From assembly GCF_900100365.1 (NCBI RefSeq), contig NZ_FNKU01000002.1, positions 1 through 64,000 on the forward strand: a DNA stretch of 64,000 nucleotides. Direction: 5' to 3'. The notes beneath the pieces are model-generated. The model was not told the DNA's origin, did not search any database, and was given only the letters and a program-made list of their open reading frames with translations. A program made the translations under genes and the position numbers. Below, piece after piece: positions 1-7,072 of this stretch. Each line of letters begins with the position of its first letter. Within the stretch, counting starts at the first letter, position 1. Source of the DNA: Pseudomonas cannabina (GTDB lineage: Bacteria > Pseudomonadota > Gammaproteobacteria > Pseudomonadales > Pseudomonadaceae).

Positions 1-117
1 AAGGGCTTACTCGAAAGCTTTGGCATAGCGTTGTGCGGTTTGGCCACGTCAATCTTGGTAGCGCTCGCCTACGTCGTTGTCGCCCGCATGACGGGCTTTG
101 ACTTCTTCTCCATATAG
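1..117 (+). CDS. 39-residue single-span membrane peptide, copy 1 (start codon just left of the window)
   Basis: The first base of the window is the first base of codon 2 of the small gene that is complete at 43224-43343. The reading frame is open to TAG at 115-117. It encodes one hydrophobic segment, roughly residues 10-29 (ALCGLATSILVALAYVVVA), followed by a short polar tail ending FDFFSI. In the second copy the ATG overlaps the stop of an XRE-type regulator. I do not recognise the family. It could be a small membrane toxin or a transfer accessory peptide. The fact that the match begins at base 1 means the left limit of the repeat cannot be seen. Confidence 0.45.
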   Translation, partial: KGLLESFGIALCGLATSILVALAYVVVARMTGFDFFSI

Positions 118-186
118 GGCCTTGCACACCAGCTTCGCCGCCGCATCAGGGTACTACTTAGGCTCACTCACCTCCACTAAAGGGCC

Positions 187-224
187 ACCGCGATCCTACT
201 GATCCAAATGCTGATTATCGCGGT
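187..224. other. Inverted repeat between the membrane peptide and nikB, copy 1
   Basis: ACCGCGAT (187-194) pairs perfectly with ATCGCGGT (217-224) across a 22-base loop, just beyond the nikB stop. It has no T-run, so it is at best a weak Rho-assisted terminator or a protein site. The same structure is at 43414-43451. Confidence 0.3.
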
Positions 225-242
225 CCTGGTCAATGTTTCGCC

Positions 243-2196
243 TCAACCAACGAACGGCCTTGGAGGCTGGTAACCATCATCGGGGGCGTCATCCACCGGG
301 TCATGCCGAGCTGGGGAATGCGTTCTCACCTCCGGTTCGTCGTAGCCGTAATACTGACGGTGATCCTTCTCGATCACGTCATAGCGCGCCATCTGCTCTG
401 GATCGGTCACCTGGAACACATACTGACTTCCGCGATGGTTGACGCCACATCCCGCATCAAGCACCTGGTCAACGAACTGGTCATCACCCATGATCCTCAC
501 AGCGTCACCGCTTTTCGTGGATACCAGGTTAGCGGCCAGCCGATAGTTGTCCAACTCATCGTCGTCATTGAACCCCGCTTTTACGTGGACGAAATCGCCA
601 CGGTCGATCACACCCGCCCTGCCATCGCGCAGATATTCGACAGTGCCGTCACGATGCAAATGTGACGTGTAAGAGCGCAGGTGATAGACAGCAGAATCAT
701 CTGCCTGGCCGCACTGGATAAGACGATCAAACCCACCGTTCGGAGTGCGCTCCTTCCGCTTTTCTCGATACACAAATCCACGCAGTTGACTGACAGCCGC
801 AACGTCTCCTCTAAGAGCTTGCTGCTCGACCCAGGGACGGTATGCAAGCGGACGAAGCAAGCCCTTTTCGGCAAGCGCTTGCCGCTCGTCACGAAGCTCG
901 ATGCGCAACTCAGCCATGGCTTTCATCCGGTCGAACTCGGCAACTCGATACAGCAACTTGCGAAGCAAAGGATCGTGCTGAGAGCGTTTGACGTCCGCCT
1001 TCATTGCCTGGTACCGAGCAGCCACTTGCTGGTATCGATCCTTGACATGAAGATCAGGTTTTTCCCATCCCTCACGATAGCGTTTGTAGCGCATTTTTAA
1101 GTCCAGCCGAGCCTCAGCTCTCGCCTGCCGGCGATCGAAACGCACGTCTTTATCTCGGAGTTCAAATGCAGGCTGGTAAGTGGAAAAAATACCATAGCTC
1201 CATTCTTCATGTTCGAAGGTGGGAGGTCCTTCAAACGCACCTATGTGGGCTTCCAATCGAAACTTGTCAGCGTCGGATGAACCGAAGAAGCCTTGACCAC
1301 AGGACCCTCTGGGCGCAAGAAATCATAGATCACCAGACCTTCGCCTTGCTCCTCAATCCCAAGCCACGTTCATGCAGGGCCAGATGGATTTTACGCCAGG
1401 TAATCTCTCGCGATTCGATAAGCTCAGATATTTTTTCGCGCACCTCACGCACGGCGTAATGATAGAGACTCTCGGTGTTGGAATAGACCTGCAATGGCAC
1501 AGTCCCTTGCGGAGCACTGCCATACCGAAAAGGAGCACGGACCAATTGGTCGTTGACGCCCCACTGCCAGCTTCCATTGTCCTGAATGAATCCGTATTTG
1601 CGTTCGAGAACGCGGCAGCTTTTCTGCAACGTGTCAGCATCATTCCACAAGGCGGCGGCTTTGTAGGTAATGGGATTGACTCGGTTCACCGCCACATGAC
1701 AGTGCGTATTGTCTGTGTCTTGGTGAATAGCGGTGACGTACTGATGCCCTTTCATGCCCAGCTGACGAATGCAGTGTTCGGCGCATTCGAATATCTGCGC
1801 ATCTGTAGGCAGTTCGTTTTCGCGCCACGACAAGATGAAGTGATAGACCGGGTCCTGGCAGCGACGACTCTGGGCAGCAACCATGTTCATTTCCGCCGCA
1901 GAGGTCTCCCAGGAGAAGCAATTGGTCTCGCAAGAAATGCCCCCACTGATCAAGCGCTGACGGCCATCGGGGAACACGTCGGTGATCACGACGGCACGGT
2001 CGTCTCCATCATTTCGATCCGCATAATCGACAAGCCGATCAAACATCGCCTTCTTGGTGCGCGAAGCATTCTGGCGAGGCGCAGCGCTAACTAGATCATC
2101 ATCTTTGGGCTTGTCACCACGGTCGCTGATGTAGCTCACCAGCCGGTTGAAGCTGGAGCCCTTATCGCCGCGTTTCGGGGGGATGATGACGTTCAT
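243..2196 (-). pseudogene. nikB: NikB-like MOBP relaxase, frameshifted copy
   Basis: This is the relaxase that nicks oriT and pilots the strand in conjugation, disrupted here. The N-terminal half (start ATG at 2196, readable to about 1330) keeps the relaxase fold and the histidine-rich metal motif NTHCHVAVN. The C-terminal half is readable at 243-1256. Compared with the intact gene at 43470-45425, one G is missing near 1266 and one C near 1351. The net shift of -2 takes the C-terminal half out of frame. Both losses are in short homopolymers (GG to G, CCC to CC), so sequencing error remains possible. If real, the product would be about 290 residues with the catalytic domain but without the C-terminal LPD7-like region. 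Confidence 0.85.
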
Positions 2197-2206
2197 GGGT
2201 GATTGG

Positions 2207-2536
2207 CTACTTAATGCGAGTCTGGGAAAGATCGATGGCATTGACGGCATTTCGGATGGCGACCAACACGTCAGAGAATTGCTTGCTAAGATCAGTTGTC
2301 ATGCTGTCCTGCATCTGGTTGAACAAATGCTTTTGCAAGCCACCCAGCTGTAGCAACGCGGCCATTAGCTTCTTGTCAGTCGGTGTCTTGATTTTGCGAT
2401 TCAGCGCAGCACGACGCATCAGATCTGAAACAGATATCTCGGCAGCCAGCGCTTTTTCGCGAATCAAGGCCGCATCCTCTTCAGTGCAACGAATTTCGAT
2501 CCTCACCGTTGCTTGACGCGCTGTGCTTTTCGACAT
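2207..2536 (-). CDS. nikA: NikA/MobC-like relaxosome accessory protein
   Basis: A 109-residue protein with a predicted N-terminal ribbon-helix-helix segment (TVRIEIRCTEEDAALIREKA, then SVSDLMRRAAL). This arrangement is typical of MobC/NikA proteins, which bind oriT and help the relaxase open it. The C-terminal helix ends in SQTRIK. I chose the ATG at 2536 because the longer frame begins with TTG. It lies 10 bases upstream of nikB on the same strand, as in other nikAB operons. The candidate oriT is directly upstream. It is identical in sequence and layout to 45436-45765. Confidence 0.8.
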   Translation of the reverse strand: MSKSTARQATVRIEIRCTEEDAALIREKALAAEISVSDLMRRAALNRKIKTPTDKKLMAALLQLGGLQKHLFNQMQDSMTTDLSKQFSDVLVAIRNAVNAIDLSQTRIK

Positions 2537-2700
2537 GCTCTGACTCAACCTTAACTAACTGAATGACGCTGTCGGGGTGTCGGGGCGGAGCCCTGATCCG
2601 GGTTTTGTCGGATGGACCGCGTGCGGGCCGTCCGTACAAAACATTTCCGGTCAATATCTTAAACCGTCTTTACACCTTTTAAATACCATATTACCCTAAA
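2537..2700. other. Candidate origin of transfer (oriT), copy 1
   Basis: This non-coding stretch separates nikA (leftward) from a rightward gene row, which is where oriT sits in nik/mob systems. At 2577-2599 it contains GTGTCGGGGCGGAGCCCTGA followed by TCC. From memory this closely resembles the bom/oriT core of ColE1/pBR322-type plasmids (GTGTCGGGGCGCAGCC...). To the right is an imperfect inverted repeat, GGAC-C-GC against GC-C-GTCC, at about 2614-2633. The exact nick site is not identified. Confidence 0.5.
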
Positions 2701-2795
2701 GCGGACAAGAGCGCTGCGGGGTTGGTTGGGCCTCGAAATTCGAGCAGGCTCTCCAGACCTTTGAAAAGCGCAGGACACGTAAGGGGCTGATTTTC

Positions 2796-3140
2796 ATGGC
2801 AAAGACAAGGCTGTACACCCAGCATGATCTGGCTGCGGCCCGTGAGTTTCTGGACGGCCTCCCCTCGCTGAAGGTGGACAAGTTCCAGCGCTTTGGGCCT
2901 GAAGCGTCAGTCAGCGAAAAACTGTACGCGGCCCTGCACGATGAAGACTTTACCCTCACGGATATTTTGCACTTCCTGGAAAAGCATGGATTCAGCTCGA
3001 CGGTAGACAAACTGCGCACGATGCGTAGAGTGATGTTCACGCTTGACATTGATCAGCCTGAATCCCGTGACCCATCACGGTGTATTGATATCAGCAGAAT
3101 GCGGGTGCACACGTGGATAAAAAGAAAAAAATCACGCTAG
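2796..3140 (+). CDS. Small plasmid protein, family A member 1
   Basis: A 114-residue, highly charged protein of unknown function. Its N-terminus (MAKTRLYTQHDLAAAREFLDGLP) matches the start of the next two genes (T-x-x-D/Q-L/V-x-x-A-R-x-x-L-x-x-LP). All three share a central segment predicted as two helices (here DFTLTDILHFLEKHGF) that could be a DNA-binding fold. The C-terminal tail, SRMRVHTWIKRKKSR, is basic. The last 28 bases overlap the following gene, which suggests translational coupling. Its position opposite nikAB, across the candidate oriT, fits a transfer regulator or relaxosome component, but this is inference. Confidence 0.65.
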   Translation: MAKTRLYTQHDLAAAREFLDGLPSLKVDKFQRFGPEASVSEKLYAALHDEDFTLTDILHFLEKHGFSSTVDKLRTMRRVMFTLDIDQPESRDPSRCIDISRMRVHTWIKRKKSR

Positions 3141-3385
3141 ATCAGGTAGAGGTCGCCAGGCAAGCTCTTGCGGCTTTGCCAGACCTCAGTCAGGACAGAA
3201 TGTCGAAAGGTCAATTTCTGAGCGCGCTTGCGGATAGATTTCACACGTTGTCTCAAGAAAAGGGATACTCACTGCTGGCCATACAAGAAGCCCTCAGAAC
3301 AATAGGTGTGAGAACATGCCCTGCACGTATTGCGTTGCTGGTAACTGAATACGCCAGACGGTCAAAGAAACGAGAGCACGGCTAA
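3113..3385 (+). CDS. Small plasmid protein, family A member 2
   Basis: A 90-residue paralogue of its neighbours, starting at GTG 3113 inside the end of the upstream gene. It shares the pattern ITLDQVEVARQALAALPDLS and the segment KGYSLLAIQEALRTIG, which aligns with KGYSVSEVKQALADVG of the next gene and looks like a helix-turn-helix. The C-terminus is basic (YARRSKKREHG). The second copy of this gene (46341-46580) is shortened by a frame change, so this is the fuller version. Function unknown. Confidence 0.6.
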   Translation: MDKKKKITLDQVEVARQALAALPDLSQDRMSKGQFLSALADRFHTLSQEKGYSLLAIQEALRTIGVRTCPARIALLVTEYARRSKKREHG

Positions 3386-3437
3386 AAGCACTAACTTAAT
3401 GTAGAGTAACCCATCAGTACATCAGGATACCAAGCCT

Positions 3438-3716
3438 ATGGCCAAGCAGAAAACATTCACCCAACAAGACCTGGAAGCCGCCCGTCAAAAACTGGCCGAT
3501 CTGCCAGACCTGAGCAAGGACAAAATGAGCCAGGCCGAAGTGCTACAGTCGCTCAAAGAACAAATCGTTGAGCTGTGTTCGGCCAAGGGTTACTCCGTCT
3601 CGGAGGTTAAACAGGCTCTCGCTGATGTTGGTCTGAACGTGAGTGTTCGGGAAATTACCGACCTGACCACTAAGCGCAAACGTGCGGCACCTCGGGCGAA
3701 GCCTCAGGTTGCCTGA
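3438..3716 (+). CDS. Small plasmid protein, family A member 3
   Basis: A 92-residue protein, last of three tandem paralogues. It has the same N-terminal pattern (FTQQDLEAARQKLADLPDLS), then a helical segment with a possible helix-turn-helix (GYSVSEVKQALADVGLNVS). The basic tail is rich in Lys, Arg and Pro (TTKRKRAAPRAKPQVA). It is followed at once by a strong bidirectional terminator, so it closes a three-gene rightward unit. A nucleoid-associated or relaxosome DNA-binding role is plausible but unproven. The protein is the same in both copies. Confidence 0.7.
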   Translation: MAKQKTFTQQDLEAARQKLADLPDLSKDKMSQAEVLQSLKEQIVELCSAKGYSVSEVKQALADVGLNVSVREITDLTTKRKRAAPRAKPQVA

Positions 3717-3732
3717 GCGCTCAAAGCCAGCC

Positions 3733-3767
3733 AACAAAAAAGCCCCACATCGAGGGGCTTTTTTGTT
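3733..3767. terminator. Bidirectional Rho-independent terminator, copy 1
   Basis: A perfect 14-bp stem, AACAAAAAAGCCCC against GGGGCTTTTTTGTT, with a 7-base loop. It has A- and T-tracts on both sides. It lies between convergent genes ending at 3716 and 3783, so it can stop both. Confidence 0.92.
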
Positions 3768-3782
3768 CCAAGGCAGCCGTCT

Positions 3783-3983
3783 TCAATCAGTGTAAAGATA
3801 ATCAGCAAGATCGATTTTTTCCGATTGACCATCCATACCGGTGACAACAAAGGTACACGCGCTGTCTGGTTCGCCGTCAGCGATACGTGCCTGAAAGAAA
3901 CGCTGTGCGACGTCAAGGGCGGCTTCTTTATGTGCGCCTACTGATTCTGTGTAGATGGTCCAGGTGACTACGTAGCCTTTCAT
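3783..3983 (-). CDS. Hypothetical small protein, intact copy
   Basis: A 66-residue protein (MKGYVVTWTIYTES... LADYLYTD) of unknown function. It mixes short beta-like and helical stretches and has no membrane segment. I chose the ATG at 3983 because AAGG lies 9 bases upstream; an ATG at 3992 is also in frame. It is downstream of the DUF932 gene on the same strand and probably co-transcribed. The second copy (47008-47206) has single-base indels that break it. Confidence 0.5.
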   Translation of the reverse strand: MKGYVVTWTIYTESVGAHKEAALDVAQRFFQARIADGEPDSACTFVVTGMDGQSEKIDLADYLYTD

Positions 3984-4042
3984 TATCTTCATCCTTACGT
4001 TGATGTCAGAGTTGGGCGCCGCCAACGCCCAGTTGTGTTGAA

Positions 4043-4879
4043 TTAAGCGGCTTTTCTGTGCTCACCCATAGCCTGCGCAAGTACCCACAAGGCCCGGTTC
4101 AGTTTCACGTCCTGATCAATCCCATTGACCGCTCGCGTGGTCGTGCGTCGGCCTTGCTTGTTACGCCCGGTCAAACCGCCTTTGATGGTGTTTTCCTGGA
4201 CTCGATTGAAGGTGGTCCAAAGGTCGCTGCTACGGTCCTCCCGACGGCGTGGCATGAGCAACTGGGACGGGGTAACAGGCGCAGGTCCTTCTGCCGGATC
4301 GTAGCGATACGCCAAGGCAGCCAATGCAAAAGCCTCTTGCTCGTCCTGGTCTAATTGTTGATGCTTCATGTCAGCGGTGATGTGGTCGATCTGTTCGAAA
4401 TGCTTCAACACTTCGAAGGCGCCTTCGATCACGTCATGCACCACATCACCACGACCGCTGTGTCGCACTTTCTGGTCAGCGGCAACGTCCCCCAGTACCA
4501 GTCCGTTTGCACACACGAAACGGAATTTGCCTCCAATCATCTGATAGCTGCTGCTGCCATCGTGGCTGTTGAGAAGGATGATTTCGTTGGCTTCCTGGTC
4601 CAGGATCTGGCTCGCATGGCGCAGGCGCAGCATGTGCTTGGTGTGCTCACGTTTGCCCTGGTCACGCACGCGTGTCTGACAGGCCATGAATGGTTCAAAT
4701 CCTTCGGCGCGCAGCGCATCAAGTACCTGCACGGTCGGGATATACAGATAACGTGCCGACCTGCTGTCGTGCGCTTCTTCGGCGAAGATGGAAGGCACAT
4801 AATGGGCGATCTGATCGTTGCTCAGTGCGACGTCACTGCGTATCATGCATGGGTTACGGAAGTTGCTGGACATACGCAT
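4043..4879 (-). CDS. DUF932-family plasmid protein, intact copy
   Basis: A 278-residue protein of the DUF932 (YfjQ/YafZ-like) family, common on plasmids and integrative elements; biochemical role unknown. Visible features are an N-terminal stretch IPTVQVLDALRAEGFEP, a central H-T-K-H-M-L-R-L-R motif, NSHDGSSSYQMIGGKFRFVCANGL (shown in parts: NSHDGSSSYQ, then FRFVCANGLV), and a basic C-terminal helix. The ATG at 4879 has a good AGGAG seven bases upstream; the longer frame to 5026 overlaps the next gene and lacks this. The copy at 47266-48101 is frameshifted, so this is the functional version. Confidence 0.75.
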   Translation of the reverse strand: MRMSSNFRNPCMIRSDVALSNDQIAHYVPSIFAEEAHDSRSARYLYIPTVQVLDALRAEGFEPFMACQTRVRDQGKREHTKHMLRLRHASQILDQEANEIILLNSHDGSSSYQMIGGKFRFVCANGLVLGDVAADQKVRHSGRGDVVHDVIEGAFEVLKHFEQIDHITADMKHQQLDQDEQEAFALAALAYRYDPAEGPAPVTPSQLLMPRRREDRSSDLWTTFNRVQENTIKGGLTGRNKQGRRTTTRAVNGIDQDVKLNRALWVLAQAMGEHRKAA

Positions 4880-4925
4880 ATTTTTTCTCCTGGTGTAGCG
4901 CCCGGCCTGACGGGCGCAAGCGGGG

Positions 4926-5303
4926 TTAAGCGGCGAAAAGGTCGCCCTGGCGGTCGGCGTAGCTGCACCAGCGGGCAAACGATTCGTTGCCGCACCAGGT
5001 CTGAATTTTTTCCACGAAGCCTTCACGACGCGCTGTGGTGATTAGCTCGGCGATCACCTCGGCCGAGTCACCCATTTCAAAGCAGTTGTCGAACTGGCGT
5101 TCGCCCAGGCCTTCGAAACCGTTGTCCCAAAGTTCATACCGGACTACGGCGTCTGCCAGGTCATGCTTGAACGTCAGCACCAGGAACTCGACGCGGGCAT
5201 TGAACTTGTGTACCTGGCGACTCAGTTTCAGCAGCTTTTTGCAGATATCGACCTGACCGCTTGTGAAGCGCTTCATCAGCTGTTGCTTTGCTTGTCTGTT
5301 CAT
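4926..5303 (-). CDS. Hypothetical plasmid protein
   Basis: A 125-residue soluble protein of unknown function, charged and mostly helical at the N-terminus (MNRQAKQQLMKRFTSGQVDIC). It has a conserved-looking YELWDNGFEGLGERQF segment and a C-terminus ending YADRQGDLFAA. GAGG lies nine bases before the ATG. It is just upstream of the DUF932 gene on the same strand; the two are often neighbours on plasmids. It is unchanged in the second copy (48148-48525). Confidence 0.65.
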   Translation of the reverse strand: MNRQAKQQLMKRFTSGQVDICKKLLKLSRQVHKFNARVEFLVLTFKHDLADAVVRYELWDNGFEGLGERQFDNCFEMGDSAEVIAELITTARREGFVEKIQTWCGNESFARWCSYADRQGDLFAA

Positions 5304-5762
5304 TTCGTCTCACCTCTGTGCCGGCTTTGCTGAGTGCCTTTCGCCGATGCGCTTAGGTCGATCGGGCGCATAGGTGCGTGACAAGGGCGCGATGCGAGGC
5401 CGCAGCTAAGGGAGCGAAGCGAGTCTGAACGGGGGAGTGTCGCGGGCGCAGCCGAACCCTTGTCAGGTGCCGCGCTCGATCTACCGTCAAGCGCACGGCG
5501 AAAGGTGCGCAGCAAAGCCTGCAGGTGATACGGGAAGTACAGGCAGCGACGGCAAGCGGAGCGCGCAGGCCGAGAGGCCGGAGGCGTTAGAGCCGGCTTG
5601 CCGGCGAGGATTGAAGCCCGAAGGGGCGAGACGGGCCGGCTTCATGGCCTGGCTCGATGCGCAGCACGAAAGCCCGGCCCTGAGCGCAGCGAAGGGAACG
5701 CACGTCAGAGGTTGTCAACGATCGAGCTGCACCGAGGCCCAAACAGCCAGGGCACTCCTCTC
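5304..5762. other. Gene-free GC-rich stretch, copy 1
   Basis: About 460 bases between the 125-residue gene and the TrfB-like gene. It is GC-rich and contains many short repeats of GCGAAG/GAGCGAAGCGAG type. Open frames exist on both strands but have low-complexity, Arg/Gly/Ala-rich products and no ribosome site, so I do not call genes. It may be a leader or a protein-binding region. Confidence 0.5.
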
Positions 5763-6179
5763 CTATTGCGATCGAGCAGATCTGAGTGATTGAGCCAAAG
5801 CCAGAACGTCACCAGCTGCTGCAGGAGGAAGCCAGGCTTCAACCTTGACCCAATCAGCAGGCAAATCCTCCAGGCGCGCCCGAATGCGTGCCATAAGCCT
5901 GTGAACCACCTGCCGGGTCAATCCAGTCTCCAAGGCTGCTTCGGACACGCTGGCACCCATGACCAGGACAAGCCTGGCAGCACTTATCGAGCGATCGGAG
6001 AACGCCCGACGTCGATTCTGGCCCGCAAGCACGTTCATGACCCGCTCAAATTCGTCCGCGGCCATCAGGGCGCAGGGTGAAACCGGACTGATCATCCTGA
6101 TCAACTGGGCAATCTGGGCGTTGCTGTAGTTCTGGATGATCTTTGTTGCAAGACCAGGCAGGTCAGGATCGACACTCAT
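5763..6179 (-). CDS. TrfB/KorA-like transcriptional regulator
   Basis: A 138-residue protein whose second half resembles the KorA/TrfB repressors of IncP plasmids. It has a helix-turn-helix (SVSEAALETGLTRQVVHRLMARI), then LPADWVKVEAWLPPAAAGDVL, which matches the KorA pattern LP-x-x-W/Y-x-x-V-x-A-x-LP. The N-terminal third (PDLPGLATKIIQNYSN...) is extra. KorA proteins repress replication, partition and transfer promoters on broad-host-range plasmids, so this may coordinate the module. It is on the same strand as the nearby toxin-antitoxin pair but separated by 61 bases. The copy at 48985-49401 encodes the same protein. Confidence 0.6.
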   Translation of the reverse strand: MSVDPDLPGLATKIIQNYSNAQIAQLIRMISPVSPCALMAADEFERVMNVLAGQNRRRAFSDRSISAARLVLVMGASVSEAALETGLTRQVVHRLMARIRARLEDLPADWVKVEAWLPPAAAGDVLALAQSLRSARSQ

Positions 6180-6240
6180 AGGAGCAGGCTAGGCTGAAAG
6201 AAATCGAAGCTACAGGAATCGCAACCACATGTAACCTTTA

Positions 6241-6528
6241 TCAAGCTGCAGTTTTGACACTGACCTCAACGTGCATGCCGCCCTGGGCGAGCATGTTGAT
6301 CAATCGATCCACGCTGAAAAGGTCGATCTTCCCGCGCTGGAGTTCCGAAATGCGGGGTTGCGTTACGTTGAACAGCTGCGCAGCGTCAGCCTGCGAGAGC
6401 TGACGCACCTCGATAAAGTCTCGGATAGCCGTCATTAGGCTGGTGCGAATACGCATGTTCTCTGCTTCGGCTGGTGAGTCCTCCAGGGCGTCCCAGACGC
6501 TGCTGAAGGCTTGATTTGATTCAGTCAT
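6241..6528 (-). CDS. higA: HigA-type antitoxin, XRE family
   Basis: A 95-residue antitoxin. It has a Cro/CI-type helix-turn-helix (LSQADAAQLFNVTQPRISELQRGKIDLFSVDRLINML) recognisable as LSQADAAQLFNVTQPRISEL followed by the dimer helix. The start ATG overlaps the toxin stop by one base (TAATG), so translation is coupled, in the toxin-first order usual for higBA. It should neutralise the toxin and, with it, repress the promoter at the inverted repeat at 6868-6899. Confidence 0.8.
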   Translation of the reverse strand: MTESNQAFSSVWDALEDSPAEAENMRIRTSLMTAIRDFIEVRQLSQADAAQLFNVTQPRISELQRGKIDLFSVDRLINMLAQGGMHVEVSVKTAA

Positions 6529-6866
6529 TAGTTCAACTCCTTAGTCAGTTCTTTCATCCGCTTGGCGGCGAGGTCAAGGTCATGCTTGCTCGTTTTTTGC
6601 GTCTTCTTTTGGAAGCAGTGCAGGACATAAACCGCCGTCGCGAATTTCGCAATGTAGATCACACGGAAGGCGCCGTGGGCGTCCCTGATCCGTATCTCCT
6701 GTGCCCCTGGACCAACGGTCGTCATGGGCTTCCAATCGTCAGGCTCATTGCCCACCTGCACCCTATCCAGCTGAAAGCCGGCCTCACGGCGGGCAGAGAT
6801 TGGGAACGCTCTCAGGTCGTTTAGAGCTGAGCCCATAAAGATGATTTGTTTGAGGACTTTGTTCAT
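6528..6866 (-). CDS. higB: HigB/Gp49-type toxin of the RelE superfamily
   Basis: A 112-residue basic toxin that probably cleaves mRNA on the ribosome. The pattern ALNDLRAFPISARREAGFQLDRVQVG, then IRIRDAHGAFRVIYIAKFATAVYVLHCFQKKTQKT (read as ...GAFRVIYIAKFATAVYVLH and FQKKTQKT), is typical of the phage-derived Gp49-like/HigB family. These carry the signature R-V-I/L-Y and a final F-x-K-K-T-x-K. It is the first gene of the pair. A plasmid-addiction role follows from the family and the location. Confidence 0.8.
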   Translation of the reverse strand: MNKVLKQIIFMGSALNDLRAFPISARREAGFQLDRVQVGNEPDDWKPMTTVGPGAQEIRIRDAHGAFRVIYIAKFATAVYVLHCFQKKTQKTSKHDLDLAAKRMKELTKELN

Positions 6867-6867
6867 G

Positions 6868-6899
6868 GACTAATTATACGTGATTACGTATATTTAGTC
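6868..6899. promoter_or_regulatory. Operator/promoter of the higBA pair, copy 1
   Basis: An inverted repeat of two 14-base arms, GACTAATTATACGT and ACGTATATTTAGTC, separated by GATT, with 13 of 14 positions pairing. It begins two bases upstream of the toxin ATG, in an AT-rich promoter-like stretch. This is the expected place for autoregulation by the antitoxin. Confidence 0.7.
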
Positions 6900-7017
6900 T
6901 CTTTTATTTTACCTGCATTTTTGTCACCACATGGTGCTACTTATGATCGTCAACATAGGGTCTACCCCAAGTGACACGAAAATCAGCCCAACAGATTTCA
7001 GCTTTGCGCACTTAACG

Positions 7018-7060
7018 TACACCCAATTTGATACAATGATTTGACTACACCCAAAATGAG
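7018..7060. promoter_or_regulatory. Repeat sites upstream of the resolvase
   Basis: TACACCCAA occurs at 7018-7026 and again at 7046-7054, 28 bases apart, each followed by TTTGA or AATGA. They end 12 bases before the resolvase ATG. They could be subsites bound by the recombinase (res-like) or an operator. In copy 2 the repeats are kept although bases between them differ. Confidence 0.4.
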
Positions 7061-7072
7061 ACAGATCTACCG

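Noticed and set aside
1372..2094. 240-codon rightward frame opposite nikB
   Set aside because: Antisense of the relaxase gene; no start signal. It is open only because of GC-biased codon use.
5437..5793. 118-codon rightward frame in the GC-rich gap (also at 48659-49015)
   Set aside because: No ribosome site, low-complexity Arg/Gly/Ala product, and it runs into the leftward TrfB-like gene.
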